DNA from: Allohoeflea poritis | GTDB taxonomy: Bacteria > Pseudomonadota > Alphaproteobacteria > Rhizobiales > Rhizobiaceae | Assembly (NCBI RefSeq): GCF_027889715.1 | Contig: NZ_JAPJZH010000011.1 | Location: 62,001 to 126,000, forward strand | DNA: 64,000 nucleotides | Direction: 5' to 3' | In this document: positions 1 through 8,160 of the stretch, one piece after another | Numbering within the stretch: position 1 is the stretch's first letter | Layout of the letters: each line of letters begins with the position of its first letter | Made by a program: the position numbers and the translations under genes | The notes under the pieces: generated by a model | Told to the model about the DNA's origin: nothing | The model's input: only the letters and a program-made list of their open reading frames with translations | The model's database searches: none

Positions 1-1842
1 GTCGGAAATGTCGCCGATGGCGCGGATCTTCTCCAGGTCCTCATTGGTGAGGATCGGCTGGCGCACCTCGAGCCGGCGCTGCTCGGCAAGGCCTTCGAGA
101 TCGAAGAGATTGGGCCGGGGACCGATGAACGAGACAAGGCTCATCACCGATTCCTCACGGATCGGATCGATCGGCGGGTTGGTTACCTGCGCGAAATTCT
201 GCTTGAAATAGGTATAGAGCAGCTTGGACTTGTCCGACATCGCCGAAATCGGCGTATCGGTGCCCATGGAGCCAAGCGCCTCCTGGCCGGTGGTCGCCAT
301 CGGCGCCATCAGGATCTTCAGGTCCTCCTGGCTGTAGCCGAAGGCCTGCTGCTGATCCAGCAGCGATGCGCTGGACCGGCTGGTCGAATGTCCGGAAACC
401 GGCATGTCCTCGAGCACGATCTGCGTGCGGTCGAGCCACTCCTGATAGGGGTGGGCGTTGGCCAGTTCGACCTTGATCTGCGCATCGGAGATGATCGCGC
501 CCTCTTCCATGTCGATCAGCAGCATCTTGCCGGGCTGCAGCCGCCACTTGCGCACGATCTTTTCTTCCGCGACCGGCAATACGCCGGCCTCCGACGCCAT
601 GATGATCCGGTCGTCGTCGGTCACGATATAGCGGGCCGGACGCAGGCCGTTGCGGTCCAGCGTCGCGCCGATCTGCCGCCCATCGGTAAACGCAACCGCG
701 GCCGGGCCGTCCCACGGCTCCATCAGCGCCGCGTGATATTCGTAGAACGCCTTGCGGTCGTCGTGCATCAGCTTGTTGCCGGCCCAGGCCTCCGGGATCA
801 GCATCATCACCGCATGCGGCAGCGAATAGCCGCCCTGAACCAGGAATTCGAGCGCATTGTCGAAACAGGCGGTGTCGGACTGGCCCTCATAGGAGATCGG
901 CCAAAGCTTGTTGATGTCGTCGCCGAACAGCGGCGAGGAAACGGATGCCTGGCGCGCCGCCATCCAGTTGACATTGCCGCGCAGCGTGTTGATCTCGCCA
1001 TTATGGGCGACCATCCGGTAGGGGTGTGCCAGCTTCCACGACGGGAAAGTGTTCGTGGAGAAACGCTGGTGGACAAGTGCCACGGCCGAGCGGAACCGCT
1101 CGTCCTTCAGGTCCTTGTAGTAGGCGCCCACCTGATAGGCCAGGAACATGCCCTTGTAGACGATGGTCCTGGCGGAAAGCGACACGACATAAAAGCCGTT
1201 GTCGCGCCCGTCCGTCTCCTCGAAAATGCGGTTGGAGATCACCTTGCGCAGAATGAACAGGCGGCGTTCGAAGTCGTCGTCGCTCTCGGTGCCGCTGCCG
1301 CGACCGATGAAGACCTGGCGATGAAACGGCTCGGTGGCGACGATATCGGGTGCCTTGGACAGCGAGGAATTGTCGACCGGCACATCGCGGTAGCCGAGCA
1401 GCACCTGGCCCTCGGCCTCGACCACCTCCTCGATGATCTCCTCGATATGCGCGCGCAGCTCCGCGTCATGGGGCATGAACAGGTAACCGACGGCATACTG
1501 TCCCATCTCGGGCAGCGCCACGTCCTGCCTGGCCATTTCCTCGACAAAAAGATCATGCGGAATCTGCACCAGCATGCCGGCACCGTCGCCCATCAGCGGG
1601 TCGGCACCGACCGCGCCGCGATGCGTCAGGTTCTCCAGCATGAACAGGCCGTCCTCAATGATCTGGTGCGACCGCTCGCCGCGCATATGGGCGACAAACC
1701 CGACACCGCAGGCGTCGTGCTCATTGCGCGGATCATAGAGTCCCTGTTTCTCCGGAAGGCCGGACATACGGGCACGTTTCACCGCCAGAGCCTGCGTATC
1801 ACCGCACGAAGCTGCTGCCTGTGATGGCGTTTTTTCCGTCAT
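1..1842 (-). CDS. gltB: Glutamate synthase large subunit, 5' part (runs off left edge)
   Basis: The first 614 codons of the large (alpha) subunit of NADPH-dependent glutamate synthase, which makes two glutamates from glutamine and 2-oxoglutarate in the cytoplasm. The reading frame is open to the window edge. Residue 45 is the cysteine of an HDACGVGF motif, which in this family becomes the N-terminal nucleophile of the glutaminase domain after a short propeptide is removed. The conserved stretches that follow (NLTHRGA, HQRFSTNTFPSW, HNGEINTLRGN, the DRNGLRPARY segment) are all intact. The ATG at 1842 is chosen because an AGGAGG ribosome site lies directly upstream; an in-frame ATG at 1860 overlaps that site. 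The small subunit gltD and the FMN and Fe-S parts would lie outside the window. Confidence 0.97.
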   Translation of the reverse strand, partial: MTEKTPSQAAASCGDTQALAVKRARMSGLPEKQGLYDPRNEHDACGVGFVAHMRGERSHQIIEDGLFMLENLTHRGAVGADPLMGDGAGMLVQIPHDLFVEEMARQDVALPEMGQYAVGYLFMPHDAELRAHIEEIIEEVVEAEGQVLLGYRDVPVDNSSLSKAPDIVATEPFHRQVFIGRGSGTESDDDFERRLFILRKVISNRIFEETDGRDNGFYVVSLSARTIVYKGMFLAYQVGAYYKDLKDERFRSAVALVHQRFSTNTFPSWKLAHPYRMVAHNGEINTLRGNVNWMAARQASVSSPLFGDDINKLWPISYEGQSDTACFDNALEFLVQGGYSLPHAVMMLIPEAWAGNKLMHDDRKAFYEYHAALMEPWDGPAAVAFTDGRQIGATLDRNGLRPARYIVTDDDRIIMASEAGVLPVAEEKIVRKWRLQPGKMLLIDMEEGAIISDAQIKVELANAHPYQEWLDRTQIVLEDMPVSGHSTSRSSASLLDQQQAFGYSQEDLKILMAPMATTGQEALGSMGTDTPISAMSDKSKLLYTYFKQNFAQVTNPPIDPIREESVMSLVSFIGPRPNLFDLEGLAEQRRLEVRQPILTNEDLEKIRAIGDISD

Positions 1843-2422
1843 CCGTGTTCCTCCTGTCATGGCCGTCGGAAACCTTTGCGGTTTCTTGGGGCGACCTGAT
1901 CATCCGTGCCGGTTATATACAATCCGGTACAGTTTTATCACGCGGCAAATTCAAGCGATTAGCCGTTTTCGCCATTCTTCGGCCCGATCAGCTCCGGCCT
2001 CGGAATGTCGTCCGCACCGGCCGGTCGAAATTTCATCAGAAAATTCCGTCGCTTGGCCTGCGCGATAATGCGGATATGCGAACCCGGACCGGGCGCCCAT
2101 CCCTTTGCGGCCGTCGGTGCAGCCGGGCGGATACCAAAGCCGGTCGTCGGCCCTGAACATCCAATTAGGACAGCCATACTGTCCTATTTTTAACCCTGTA
2201 TGCCAGAAACGGGCACGGGGGGCAAGATGGCGGGGCCATTTTTGTGAGCCGCCAGGTCAGCAAATTGCCGCGCCGACGTGTTTGAAGACATAATATTGCA
2301 CGGCGATGACAGATCCGCTTGCAATATGTCCTCCATAGTTAGATGGCCCGCTTTGCAGGCCGGAAATTCCGTGCCATGTATGCGCCGGCAACCATATGCA
2401 CGACCAGCGGCAAGGGATCATC
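1843..2422. other. Intergenic region between divergent gltB and threonine aldolase
   Basis: About 580 bases without a convincing gene. Several short ORFs overlap here in all frames, but none has a ribosome site, a recognisable motif or biased codon use. The region must hold the promoters for gltB (leftward) and the aldolase (rightward). The only clear structure is the perfect hairpin at 2166-2191. A TGTCCT core like that of the hairpin arm recurs near 2325. Confidence 0.6.
2166..2191 (+). promoter_or_regulatory. Perfect 8-bp inverted repeat followed by five T: terminator or operator
   Basis: TAGGACAG and CTGTCCTA form a perfect stem around a CCATA loop and are followed by TTTTT. Read on the plus strand it has the form of a short Rho-independent terminator, but no plus-strand gene precedes it. 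Read as a symmetric site it could be an operator for gltB or the aldolase. The sequence does not decide between these. Confidence 0.5.
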
Positions 2423-3478
2423 ATGCAGTTTTCCTCAGACAACTGGGCCGGCGCGCATCCGCGCGTTGCAGAAGCGCTGACACGCCACGCCTCCGGATTT
2501 GCCGCCGCCTATGGGCTCAGCGACCTGGATCGCAGGATCGGGCAGAAATTCAACGACATCTTCGAGCGCGAGGTGGCGGTATTCTTCGTCGGCACCGGAA
2601 CGGCGGCAAATTCCCTTTCCATGGCGGCACTCAGCAGACCTGGCGGTGTCGCCTTCTGCCACCGCGAGGCCCATCTGATCGAGGACGAAGGCGGCGCACC
2701 GCAATTCCTGGCCAACGGGATCCGCCTCGAGCCGGTCGACGGCAATCTGGGAAAGATCGATCCGCAGGAACTCGATGCGGCCATCCGCCGCTTCCCGCCG
2801 GAATTCGTTCACGCCGGCCAGCCGATGGCTGTCAGCATCTCCCAATCGACCGAGATCGGCACGGTCTATGAAGCCGGCGAGATCGAACGGATCGTTGAAA
2901 CCTGCCGCCGTCACAGACTGCCGCTGCATATGGATGGCGCACGCTTTGCCAATGCCATGGCGGCTGTCGGACAAAGCCCGGCCGAGATGACCTGGCGGCG
3001 CGGCGTCGACATTCTTTCATTCGGCGCGACAAAGAACGGCTGCTGGTGCGCCGAGGTTCTGGTGGTCTTCGACCCGGACAAGGCGGTCGATCTGCCGTAT
3101 CTGCGCAAGCGCTCGGCACATCTCTTCTCGAAAAGCCGCTTCATCTCGGCCCAGCTCGAGGCCTATTTCGCGGATGATCTGTGGATAGAGACAGCCGCGC
3201 ATGCCAACGCCATGGCGGCCGAACTGCAATCGGTCTTTGAAGCTGCAGAAGGCACGCGCCTTGCCTGGCGCAGCCAGGCCAACGAGGTTTTTGCCATCCT
3301 CGACCGCGACCGGTTCAAGGCATTGCTCGAAAAAGGCGCGCACTTTTACGAATGGAAAACGCCGCGCTTTGCGGCCGGACTGGTCGGCGAAAACGAGGTA
3401 ATCACACGACTCGTTACCGGATTCGCCACGACACCGGAGCACATCGCCGAATTCGCCGCCTTGCTGGAAAAGACCTGA
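2423..3478 (+). CDS. Low-specificity L-threonine aldolase family protein (PLP)
   Basis: A 351-residue fold-type I PLP enzyme of the beta-eliminating lyase/threonine aldolase family, expected to cleave L-threonine or L-allo-threonine to glycine and acetaldehyde. Family signatures are visible: the GTGTAANSL phosphate-binding loop, the HMDGARFANA segment with the PLP-contacting aspartate, and SFGATKNG, whose lysine should form the Schiff base. The start at 2423 has an AAGGGA ribosome site; an ATG 27 bases upstream has none. It stands alone, with 260 bases to the next gene, so it is probably its own transcription unit. The exact substrate stereochemistry cannot be read from the sequence. Confidence 0.9.
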   Translation: MQFSSDNWAGAHPRVAEALTRHASGFAAAYGLSDLDRRIGQKFNDIFEREVAVFFVGTGTAANSLSMAALSRPGGVAFCHREAHLIEDEGGAPQFLANGIRLEPVDGNLGKIDPQELDAAIRRFPPEFVHAGQPMAVSISQSTEIGTVYEAGEIERIVETCRRHRLPLHMDGARFANAMAAVGQSPAEMTWRRGVDILSFGATKNGCWCAEVLVVFDPDKAVDLPYLRKRSAHLFSKSRFISAQLEAYFADDLWIETAAHANAMAAELQSVFEAAEGTRLAWRSQANEVFAILDRDRFKALLEKGAHFYEWKTPRFAAGLVGENEVITRLVTGFATTPEHIAEFAALLEKT

Positions 3479-3739
3479 GATACTAGTCTTGCACGGGTTG
3501 ATTGCAACCGGGCATGGTGCGGGCCGGATGACGTCCGGCTCGTATGGAAGCGGTTGAAAACATTCAACATTGGGCCCGGGCACAACTCCCGTCACGGGAA
3601 TGTAACGCAATAGCGACAGGAGATAACACGCTGTTGATTTCCAATTTATCCGTGTTTTTCAGAAACTCCGCTCGACCCGGCGACAACCGGGCTATGATTA
3701 GTGTCACGATCTGAATTCGGAATTCCCAAGGAGAACCTC

Positions 3740-4042
3740 ATGTCCAAGAAAACACTTATTGGCGCTTCCGCCGTTGCCGGTGCCGTCGCTATGGCCCTTT
3801 CCGGCGCGACCCTCGTTGCATCGACGACCGGCGCCTCCGCCAAGGAAAAGTGCTACGGCGTATCGCTGGCCGGCAAGAATGACTGCGCGGCCGGTCCCGG
3901 AACCACATGCGCCGGCACATCGACTGTCGACTATCAGGGCAATGCTTGGACTCTGGTGGAAAACGGCACCTGCACGACCATGGAACTGCCGGGCGGACGC
4001 GTCGGATCGCTCGAGCCGCTTGACCGCGACCTGCCTGCATAA
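3740..4042 (+). CDS. bufA: Bufferin precursor peptide, DUF2282 (BufA1 family)
   Basis: A 100-residue secreted precursor of the DUF2282/BufA1 family. Residues 1 to about 34 form a signal peptide ending in GASAKE. The remaining part carries four cysteines (C38, C49, C57, C78) in the family pattern KCYG, KNDCA, TTCAG and NGTC. In characterised Caulobacter homologues the partner MNIO enzyme converts cysteines of this region to thiooxazole rings and the exported peptide binds copper. The start at 3740 has an AAGGAGA ribosome site. The gene is followed by a strong hairpin terminator and then by bufB, bufC and doxX in the same direction, which is the usual operon order. Function is inferred from family and context, both of which fit closely. 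Confidence 0.93.
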   Translation: MSKKTLIGASAVAGAVAMALSGATLVASTTGASAKEKCYGVSLAGKNDCAAGPGTTCAGTSTVDYQGNAWTLVENGTCTTMELPGGRVGSLEPLDRDLPA

Positions 4043-4057
4043 GGTTCGCTGAATTCC

Positions 4058-4098
4058 GGCCGGCTGCCCGACGTTGCGGGCGGCCGGCCCCATTTTTT
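4058..4098 (+). terminator. Intra-operon terminator/attenuator between bufA and bufB
   Basis: A 13-bp stem (4058-4070 with 4077-4089) with a single G-U wobble encloses a 6-base loop and is followed by CCATTTTTT. It lies only 15 bases after the bufA stop and 18 bases before bufB. Partial termination here would give many more precursor transcripts than maturase transcripts, as expected for a peptide and the enzyme that modifies it. Confidence 0.88.
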
Positions 4099-4115
4099 GA
4101 GGCGCAGAACATCCG

Positions 4116-5039
4116 ATGACCGATATCCCTGCCTGGAAAGACGGCGACACCGACGCCTCCTTCACGGACCGTACCATTCCGGCCCGCGCCGGCGCGGGCC
4201 TGAAACCGTCCCATGTCGACCGGATCCTGCAGGACGACTACAGAATCGGATTTCTTGAAGTCCACGCCGAGAACTACATGGGCGACGGCGGCGCGCCGCA
4301 CCGGGCGCTGACCGCGATCCGACAGAATTTTCCGCTCTCCGTGCATGGCGTCGGCCTGTCCATCGGCAGCGAAAAAGGCCTGGATGACGAACACATCACA
4401 CGCCTGAAACGCGTCGTCGACCGTTATGAGCCGGGCCTCGTCTCGGAGCATCTGGCCTGGTCGACGCACGATCTGAGCTACTACAACGACCTGCTCCCGG
4501 TTCCCTATGACCGCAAGACGCTGGACCGCGTCTGTAGCCATATCGACAGGGTACAGGAGGCGCTCGGCCGCAAGATTTTGCTGGAGAACCCGTCGACCTA
4601 TGTGCAGTTCGAACAGTCATCCATGAGCGAAACGGAGTTCATTTCCGAAATCGCCCGCCGCACCGGTTGCGGTCTGCTTCTCGACATCAACAATGTGTTT
4701 GTGTCGGCCACCAACCAGAAATACCGTCCCCTGACCTATCTGTCGGAGTTTCCGCTGGAAAAGGTCGAGGAAATCCATCTTGCAGGCCATGCCACGGATA
4801 TTGACGACGAGGGCGATGCGCTGCTCATCGACGCCCATGACCGGCCCGTGGACGATGAGGTCTGGAAACTCTATGACATCGTGATCGGCCAGATGGGCCC
4901 TGTCCCGACGCTGGTCGAATGGGACAACGATGTTCCCGAATGGCCGATCCTGCGGCGCGAAGCGATGCGCGCCGACGAAATTCTCGAAAGAAGGGCTGCC
5001 AACTACCTGCTGGGGAGCCGCCATGCCGCGGCCGGATAG
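4116..5039 (+). CDS. bufB: Bufferin maturase, DUF692 multinuclear non-haem iron oxidase (MNIO)
   Basis: A 307-residue DUF692 protein, a TIM-barrel MNIO that uses two or three iron ions and oxygen to modify cysteines of a peptide substrate. Family metal-site segments are present in order: EVHAENYMG, SVHGVGLSIG, VSEHLAWS, LLENPSTYV, LLLDINNVFVSA and EIHLAGH. The gene lies between the DUF2282 precursor and the DUF2063 partner, and its last 17 bases overlap bufC, so these two are translationally coupled. By analogy with Caulobacter it should install thiooxazoles on BufA in the cytoplasm before export. Confidence 0.94.
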   Translation: MTDIPAWKDGDTDASFTDRTIPARAGAGLKPSHVDRILQDDYRIGFLEVHAENYMGDGGAPHRALTAIRQNFPLSVHGVGLSIGSEKGLDDEHITRLKRVVDRYEPGLVSEHLAWSTHDLSYYNDLLPVPYDRKTLDRVCSHIDRVQEALGRKILLENPSTYVQFEQSSMSETEFISEIARRTGCGLLLDINNVFVSATNQKYRPLTYLSEFPLEKVEEIHLAGHATDIDDEGDALLIDAHDRPVDDEVWKLYDIVIGQMGPVPTLVEWDNDVPEWPILRREAMRADEILERRAANYLLGSRHAAAG

Positions 5040-5826
5040 CAACAGCGAGGCCGCCAAAACCGTCCGGACGGTGACCCTGGGGCGGTTTTCCGACGCGCTT
5101 CTGGATCCCGAGCAACCGACGCCGGCCGGCATTGTCGGCCCCGACGGCAAAAAGGCGGACAAGCGGTTCGATGTTTACCGCAACAATGTCACGGTCAGTC
5201 TTGTCGGTGCGCTCGCGGAAATCTATCCGGCCGTCCACCGGCTCGTCGGCGACGATTTCTTTCGTGCCATGGCAAGGACTTATGTCCGCTCCGAACAGCC
5301 GAAGTCGCCGCTGCTTTTCCGCTACGGCGATGATTTCGCCGATTTCCTCGAGGGATTCGAACCGGCGAAAAAGCTGGTCTACCTGCCCGACGTGGCCCGC
5401 CTCGAGCGTGCCTGGCTGGACGCTTTCCACGCGGCCGACGCGCCGCCGCTTGATCCTGCCGCCCTTGCCGCTATTGCTCCCGACGAGCTGGCGGAACAAC
5501 GTTTCAAGGCCCACCCGGCAACGCGAGTTGTCTGTTCGCGCTTCGCTGCCGTATCGATCTTCTCAGCCAACCGCTCAGGTGCGGATCTGTCCGGCATCGA
5601 TCCCGCCATTGCCGAGGACGGCCTCGTCACCCGGCGCGATTTCGATGTCGAGGTCAGAACGCTGCCCGAGGGCGCCGCCGCATTTCTGCAGGCGCTTGTC
5701 GACGGCAACACCCTTGGCGAAGCCGCTGAAGCGGCGGTCGCCGTTGCTCAGAAGTTCGATCTCGCCGCGGCCATCGGCGCAATGCTCGAAGCCGGTGCCT
5801 TCACCGCAATTGCAACCAAAGACTGA
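5023..5826 (+). CDS. bufC: Bufferin maturation partner, DUF2063 family
   Basis: A 267-residue DUF2063 protein. This family accompanies DUF692 enzymes and is thought to recognise the precursor leader and deliver it to the MNIO. The N-terminal half has the family segments RFDVYRNNV, LVGDDFF and YLPDVARLERAW. The C-terminal part is likely the peptide-binding domain. The ATG at 5023 is preceded by GGGGAG and lies inside the end of bufB. An upstream in-frame ATG at 4930 would add 31 residues lying within bufB coding sequence and is not supported. It is often annotated as a putative DNA-binding protein, which the operon context argues against. Confidence 0.9.
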   Translation: MPRPDSNSEAAKTVRTVTLGRFSDALLDPEQPTPAGIVGPDGKKADKRFDVYRNNVTVSLVGALAEIYPAVHRLVGDDFFRAMARTYVRSEQPKSPLLFRYGDDFADFLEGFEPAKKLVYLPDVARLERAWLDAFHAADAPPLDPAALAAIAPDELAEQRFKAHPATRVVCSRFAAVSIFSANRSGADLSGIDPAIAEDGLVTRRDFDVEVRTLPEGAAAFLQALVDGNTLGEAAEAAVAVAQKFDLAAAIGAMLEAGAFTAIATKD

Positions 5827-5846
5827 AAACAAAATAGGAAAACGAC

Positions 5847-6416
5847 ATGACATCGCTGATTGAAATGGTCCGCCGGTTGCACGACGGCGTATTCGGCGCG
5901 ATCGAAAGGGTAACGGACGGCTGGTTCCTAGGCCTGTTCTCGCGCTTCGTGATCGCGGCAACTCTTTACGTCTATTATCTCAACTCCGCCAGGACCAAGG
6001 TCGGCGACGGATTGATCGGGTTTTTCGAGGTCTCCGACGGCGCCTATATCCAGATCGCGGGCAAGGCGTTCGAGGCGGCCGGATACGAAACCAGCGGCCT
6101 GCCGTTTACGGCGCATCTGATGGTCATCGCCGGCACCTATGGGGAGTTCATCCTGCCGATTCTCGTCATTCTCGGCCTGTTTTCCCGTATCGGCGCAGCA
6201 GGCATGATCGCCTTCATATTCGTGCAGACCTATGTGGATGTGACCGGCCATGGCGTGGCTCTCGGCACGCTCTTCAACGGCCAGCCGTCCGAGATCCTCG
6301 ACCAGCGTCTGTTCTGGGTCGTGCCCCTGATCTATGTGGCAGTGAAGGGCCCGGGATTTGTTTCCCTGGATTCGCTCCTGTCCCGCTGGTGGGGCGGCCG
6401 CGTTGCCTATGCCTGA
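5847..6416 (+). CDS. DoxX family membrane protein of the bufferin operon
   Basis: A 189-residue inner-membrane protein with about four hydrophobic helices, of the DoxX family. It lies 20 bases after bufC with an AGGAAA ribosome site and ends the operon, as DoxX genes do in many DUF2282-DUF692-DUF2063 clusters (the Caulobacter gigD position). Its role is not known; a part in redox control or membrane handling of the modified peptide is an inference from context. A bidirectional terminator follows. Confidence 0.88.
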   Translation: MTSLIEMVRRLHDGVFGAIERVTDGWFLGLFSRFVIAATLYVYYLNSARTKVGDGLIGFFEVSDGAYIQIAGKAFEAAGYETSGLPFTAHLMVIAGTYGEFILPILVILGLFSRIGAAGMIAFIFVQTYVDVTGHGVALGTLFNGQPSEILDQRLFWVVPLIYVAVKGPGFVSLDSLLSRWWGGRVAYA

Positions 6417-6440
6417 TCCCGGATAGCGGAATACAAAATG

Positions 6441-6466
6441 AAAACGGCGCCTCGGGGCGCCGTTTT
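6441..6466. terminator. Bidirectional Rho-independent terminator
   Basis: AAAACGGCGCC and GGCGCCGTTTT pair perfectly around a TCGG loop, giving a GC stem with A and T tails on both sides. It separates the convergent bufferin operon and hsp20 and can serve both. Confidence 0.92.
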
Positions 6467-6486
6467 GCATTGCTCTGGCCTGACGG

Positions 6487-6960
6487 TCAGGCGACCGTTT
6501 CGGCTTCAATCTGCTTGGTTGCCTCGGCCGCATTGTCGGCGGAAATCGCGATGCGGCGCGGCTTCATGGCTTCGGGAATCTCGCGCACGAGATCGACGTG
6601 GAGCAGCCCGTTTTCGAGCTTGGCACCCTTGACTTCCACATATTCGGCGAGCTGGAAGCGGCGCTCGAAGGCGCGCTTGGCGATACCGCGATACAGGAAT
6701 TCGCCCTCGCCATTGCCGTTATCGTCGGCTTTCTCGCCCTTGACGGTCAGCACGTGTTCACGCGCTTCAATCGAAAGGTCGTCATCGCCGAATCCGGCGA
6801 CGGCCATGGTGATCCGGTAGGAATTGTCTCCGGTTCTTTCGATATTGTAGGGCGGATAGGTCTGACTCTGATCCGGCTGCGCGAGGCTGTCAAGCATCGT
6901 GAACAGGCGGTCGAATCCGACGGTGGAACGATAAAGAGGTGAAAAATCGACATGACGCAT
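6487..6960 (-). CDS. Small heat shock protein, Hsp20/IbpA family
   Basis: A 157-residue cytoplasmic holdase of the alpha-crystallin family that binds unfolding proteins during heat stress. The N-terminus FDRLFTMLDSL and the following PPYNIERTGDNSYRI are typical of IbpA-like proteins. The crystallin domain runs from about residue 38 to 130 and includes EFLYRGIAKRAFERRFQL and NGLLHVDLVREIPE. The start at 6960 has a GGAGGA ribosome site that is itself part of the hairpin described at 6966-6984. A longer frame reaching 7101 has no ribosome site and would cover the predicted 5' leader. Confidence 0.93.
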   Translation of the reverse strand: MRHVDFSPLYRSTVGFDRLFTMLDSLAQPDQSQTYPPYNIERTGDNSYRITMAVAGFGDDDLSIEAREHVLTVKGEKADDNGNGEGEFLYRGIAKRAFERRFQLAEYVEVKGAKLENGLLHVDLVREIPEAMKPRRIAISADNAAEATKQIEAETVA

Positions 6961-7060
6961 GGTCTTGTCCTCCATTGAGCGACAGATTTGATTTTGACCT
7001 AAAACACCCCCGTTCATATGGCGGGCATCCGGCCAGCAGGCCCGTTCTGGCGCCTGCACG
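6961..7060 (-). promoter_or_regulatory. ROSE-like RNA thermometer in the hsp20 leader
   Basis: In the minus-strand leader, TGTCGCT (6984-6978) can pair with AGGACA (6971-6966), which contains the Shine-Dalgarno AGGA. This leaves one bulged G. UCGCU opposite AGGA with a bulged G is the signature of the final hairpin of ROSE elements, which mask the ribosome site of rhizobial hsp20 genes at low temperature. Further upstream, GCCAG and CTGGC can form a 5' hairpin. The pairing is read directly; the thermal behaviour is inferred from the family. Confidence 0.72.
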
Positions 7061-7061
7061 C

Positions 7062-7093
7062 TATAGGTGGGAACTGCGGCTGGCCGTTTCAAG
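7062..7093 (-). promoter_or_regulatory. Candidate heat-shock (RpoH) promoter for hsp20
   Basis: On the minus strand CTTGAA (7093-7088) matches the RpoH -35 element, and a C-rich CCCACCTATA stretch ends at 7062. The spacing to CCTATA is 20 bases, longer than usual, so the exact -10 is uncertain. A start near 7055 would give a leader of about 95 bases, the usual size for a ROSE leader. Confidence 0.4.
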
Positions 7094-7174
7094 ATTTGCA
7101 AGTCGACATCGATTCTCCCGCCATTTCAGGCGATTGAGCCTTGATCGATGCAGCCCGTCAGGTTCTAAAGAGGT

Positions 7175-8137
7175 ATGGACACCAACGCGCCCAAATCCGC
7201 CAGCGTGATCTACGATACGCCCGACAATCCGGCGCCTGAAAACGCCATTACCGGCTATTTCGAGACCCGCGACAACAAAAGGCTGCGCTACGCGATCTTC
7301 CGCTCGACCGTAACGCGGGCCACCGGTACGGTCGTGCTTCTCCAGGGGCGCAACGAGACCATCGAGAAATACTACGAAACGGCCCGCAATCTCACCGAGG
7401 CAGGACTTTGGGTCGCCACTTTCGACTGGCGCGGCCAGGGCGGCTCGGAAAGGCTGGTCGACGATTCGATTGCCGGACACGTGCGGCGTTTTTCAGACTA
7501 CCAGGACGATCTTGAATATTTCCTGGAAAATATCGTTCTGCCGGACGCGCGGCTGCCGTTCTTCATACTCGGCCACTCGACCGGCGGCCTGATTGCGCTC
7601 GCAACGGCGCCGCGTCTTGCCAACCGTGTGGAGCGCATGGTCGTCTGCGCGCCTTTCGTTGGCATCCACGGGAGCCCGTTCGAGCAGGCGACGATGCGGT
7701 TCGCCGTCGGTGCGGCCAGCCGCTTTGGCTTCGGCCGCATGGCGCCGAGCGGATCGAAACGCACGAACCTTTCCTTCAAGGACAATGTGCTGACATCGGA
7801 CCGGCGGCGTTTCGACCGCAACCGGGCGATCTACGACGTCTGCCCGCAATTTACCCTGGGCGGGCCGACCTTCCGCTGGCTGTCCGAATCCTTCCGCACC
7901 ATGAAGCGCGTGCACGATCCCGCCCATCTCGCATCGATCCGCATTCCGACACTGATCTTCGGCGCCGGCGCCGATACGATCGTTCCGATCGAAGCCATCG
8001 AGGACATTGCCTCGCATTTCCGCGCCAGCGAGCTGATCACCATCGATCGCGCCAAACACGAGATGTTCCAGGAGGCCGATATCTATCGCGAGCAGTTGCT
8101 TGCCGGCATAAAGGCGTTCTTGCCAGGCGAGGTATAG
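7175..8137 (+). CDS. Alpha/beta hydrolase, lysophospholipase-like
   Basis: A 320-residue serine hydrolase of the monoacylglycerol lipase/PldB group. The nucleophile elbow GHSTGG places the catalytic serine at residue 135. FGAGADTIVP near residue 272 should supply the aspartate and AKHEMFQEAD near residue 295 the histidine. FDWRGQGGS before the elbow is also typical. No signal peptide is seen, so it is probably cytoplasmic. Rhizobial relatives are often annotated lysophospholipase, but the substrate is not evident. The ATG at 7175 has an AAGAGG-like ribosome site. The gene is alone and convergent with hisN. Confidence 0.87.
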   Translation: MDTNAPKSASVIYDTPDNPAPENAITGYFETRDNKRLRYAIFRSTVTRATGTVVLLQGRNETIEKYYETARNLTEAGLWVATFDWRGQGGSERLVDDSIAGHVRRFSDYQDDLEYFLENIVLPDARLPFFILGHSTGGLIALATAPRLANRVERMVVCAPFVGIHGSPFEQATMRFAVGAASRFGFGRMAPSGSKRTNLSFKDNVLTSDRRRFDRNRAIYDVCPQFTLGGPTFRWLSESFRTMKRVHDPAHLASIRIPTLIFGAGADTIVPIEAIEDIASHFRASELITIDRAKHEMFQEADIYREQLLAGIKAFLPGEV

Positions 8138-8160
8138 CCGGTTACGGCACCCTCCCGCAC

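Noticed and set aside
388..1824. 478-codon plus-strand ORF
   Set aside because: Exactly antisense to gltB, with no ribosome site; gltB has unmistakable family motifs.
3602..3640. ECF sigma-factor promoter for the bufferin operon (GTAAC near 3602)
   Set aside because: No matching -10 sequence at the right distance.
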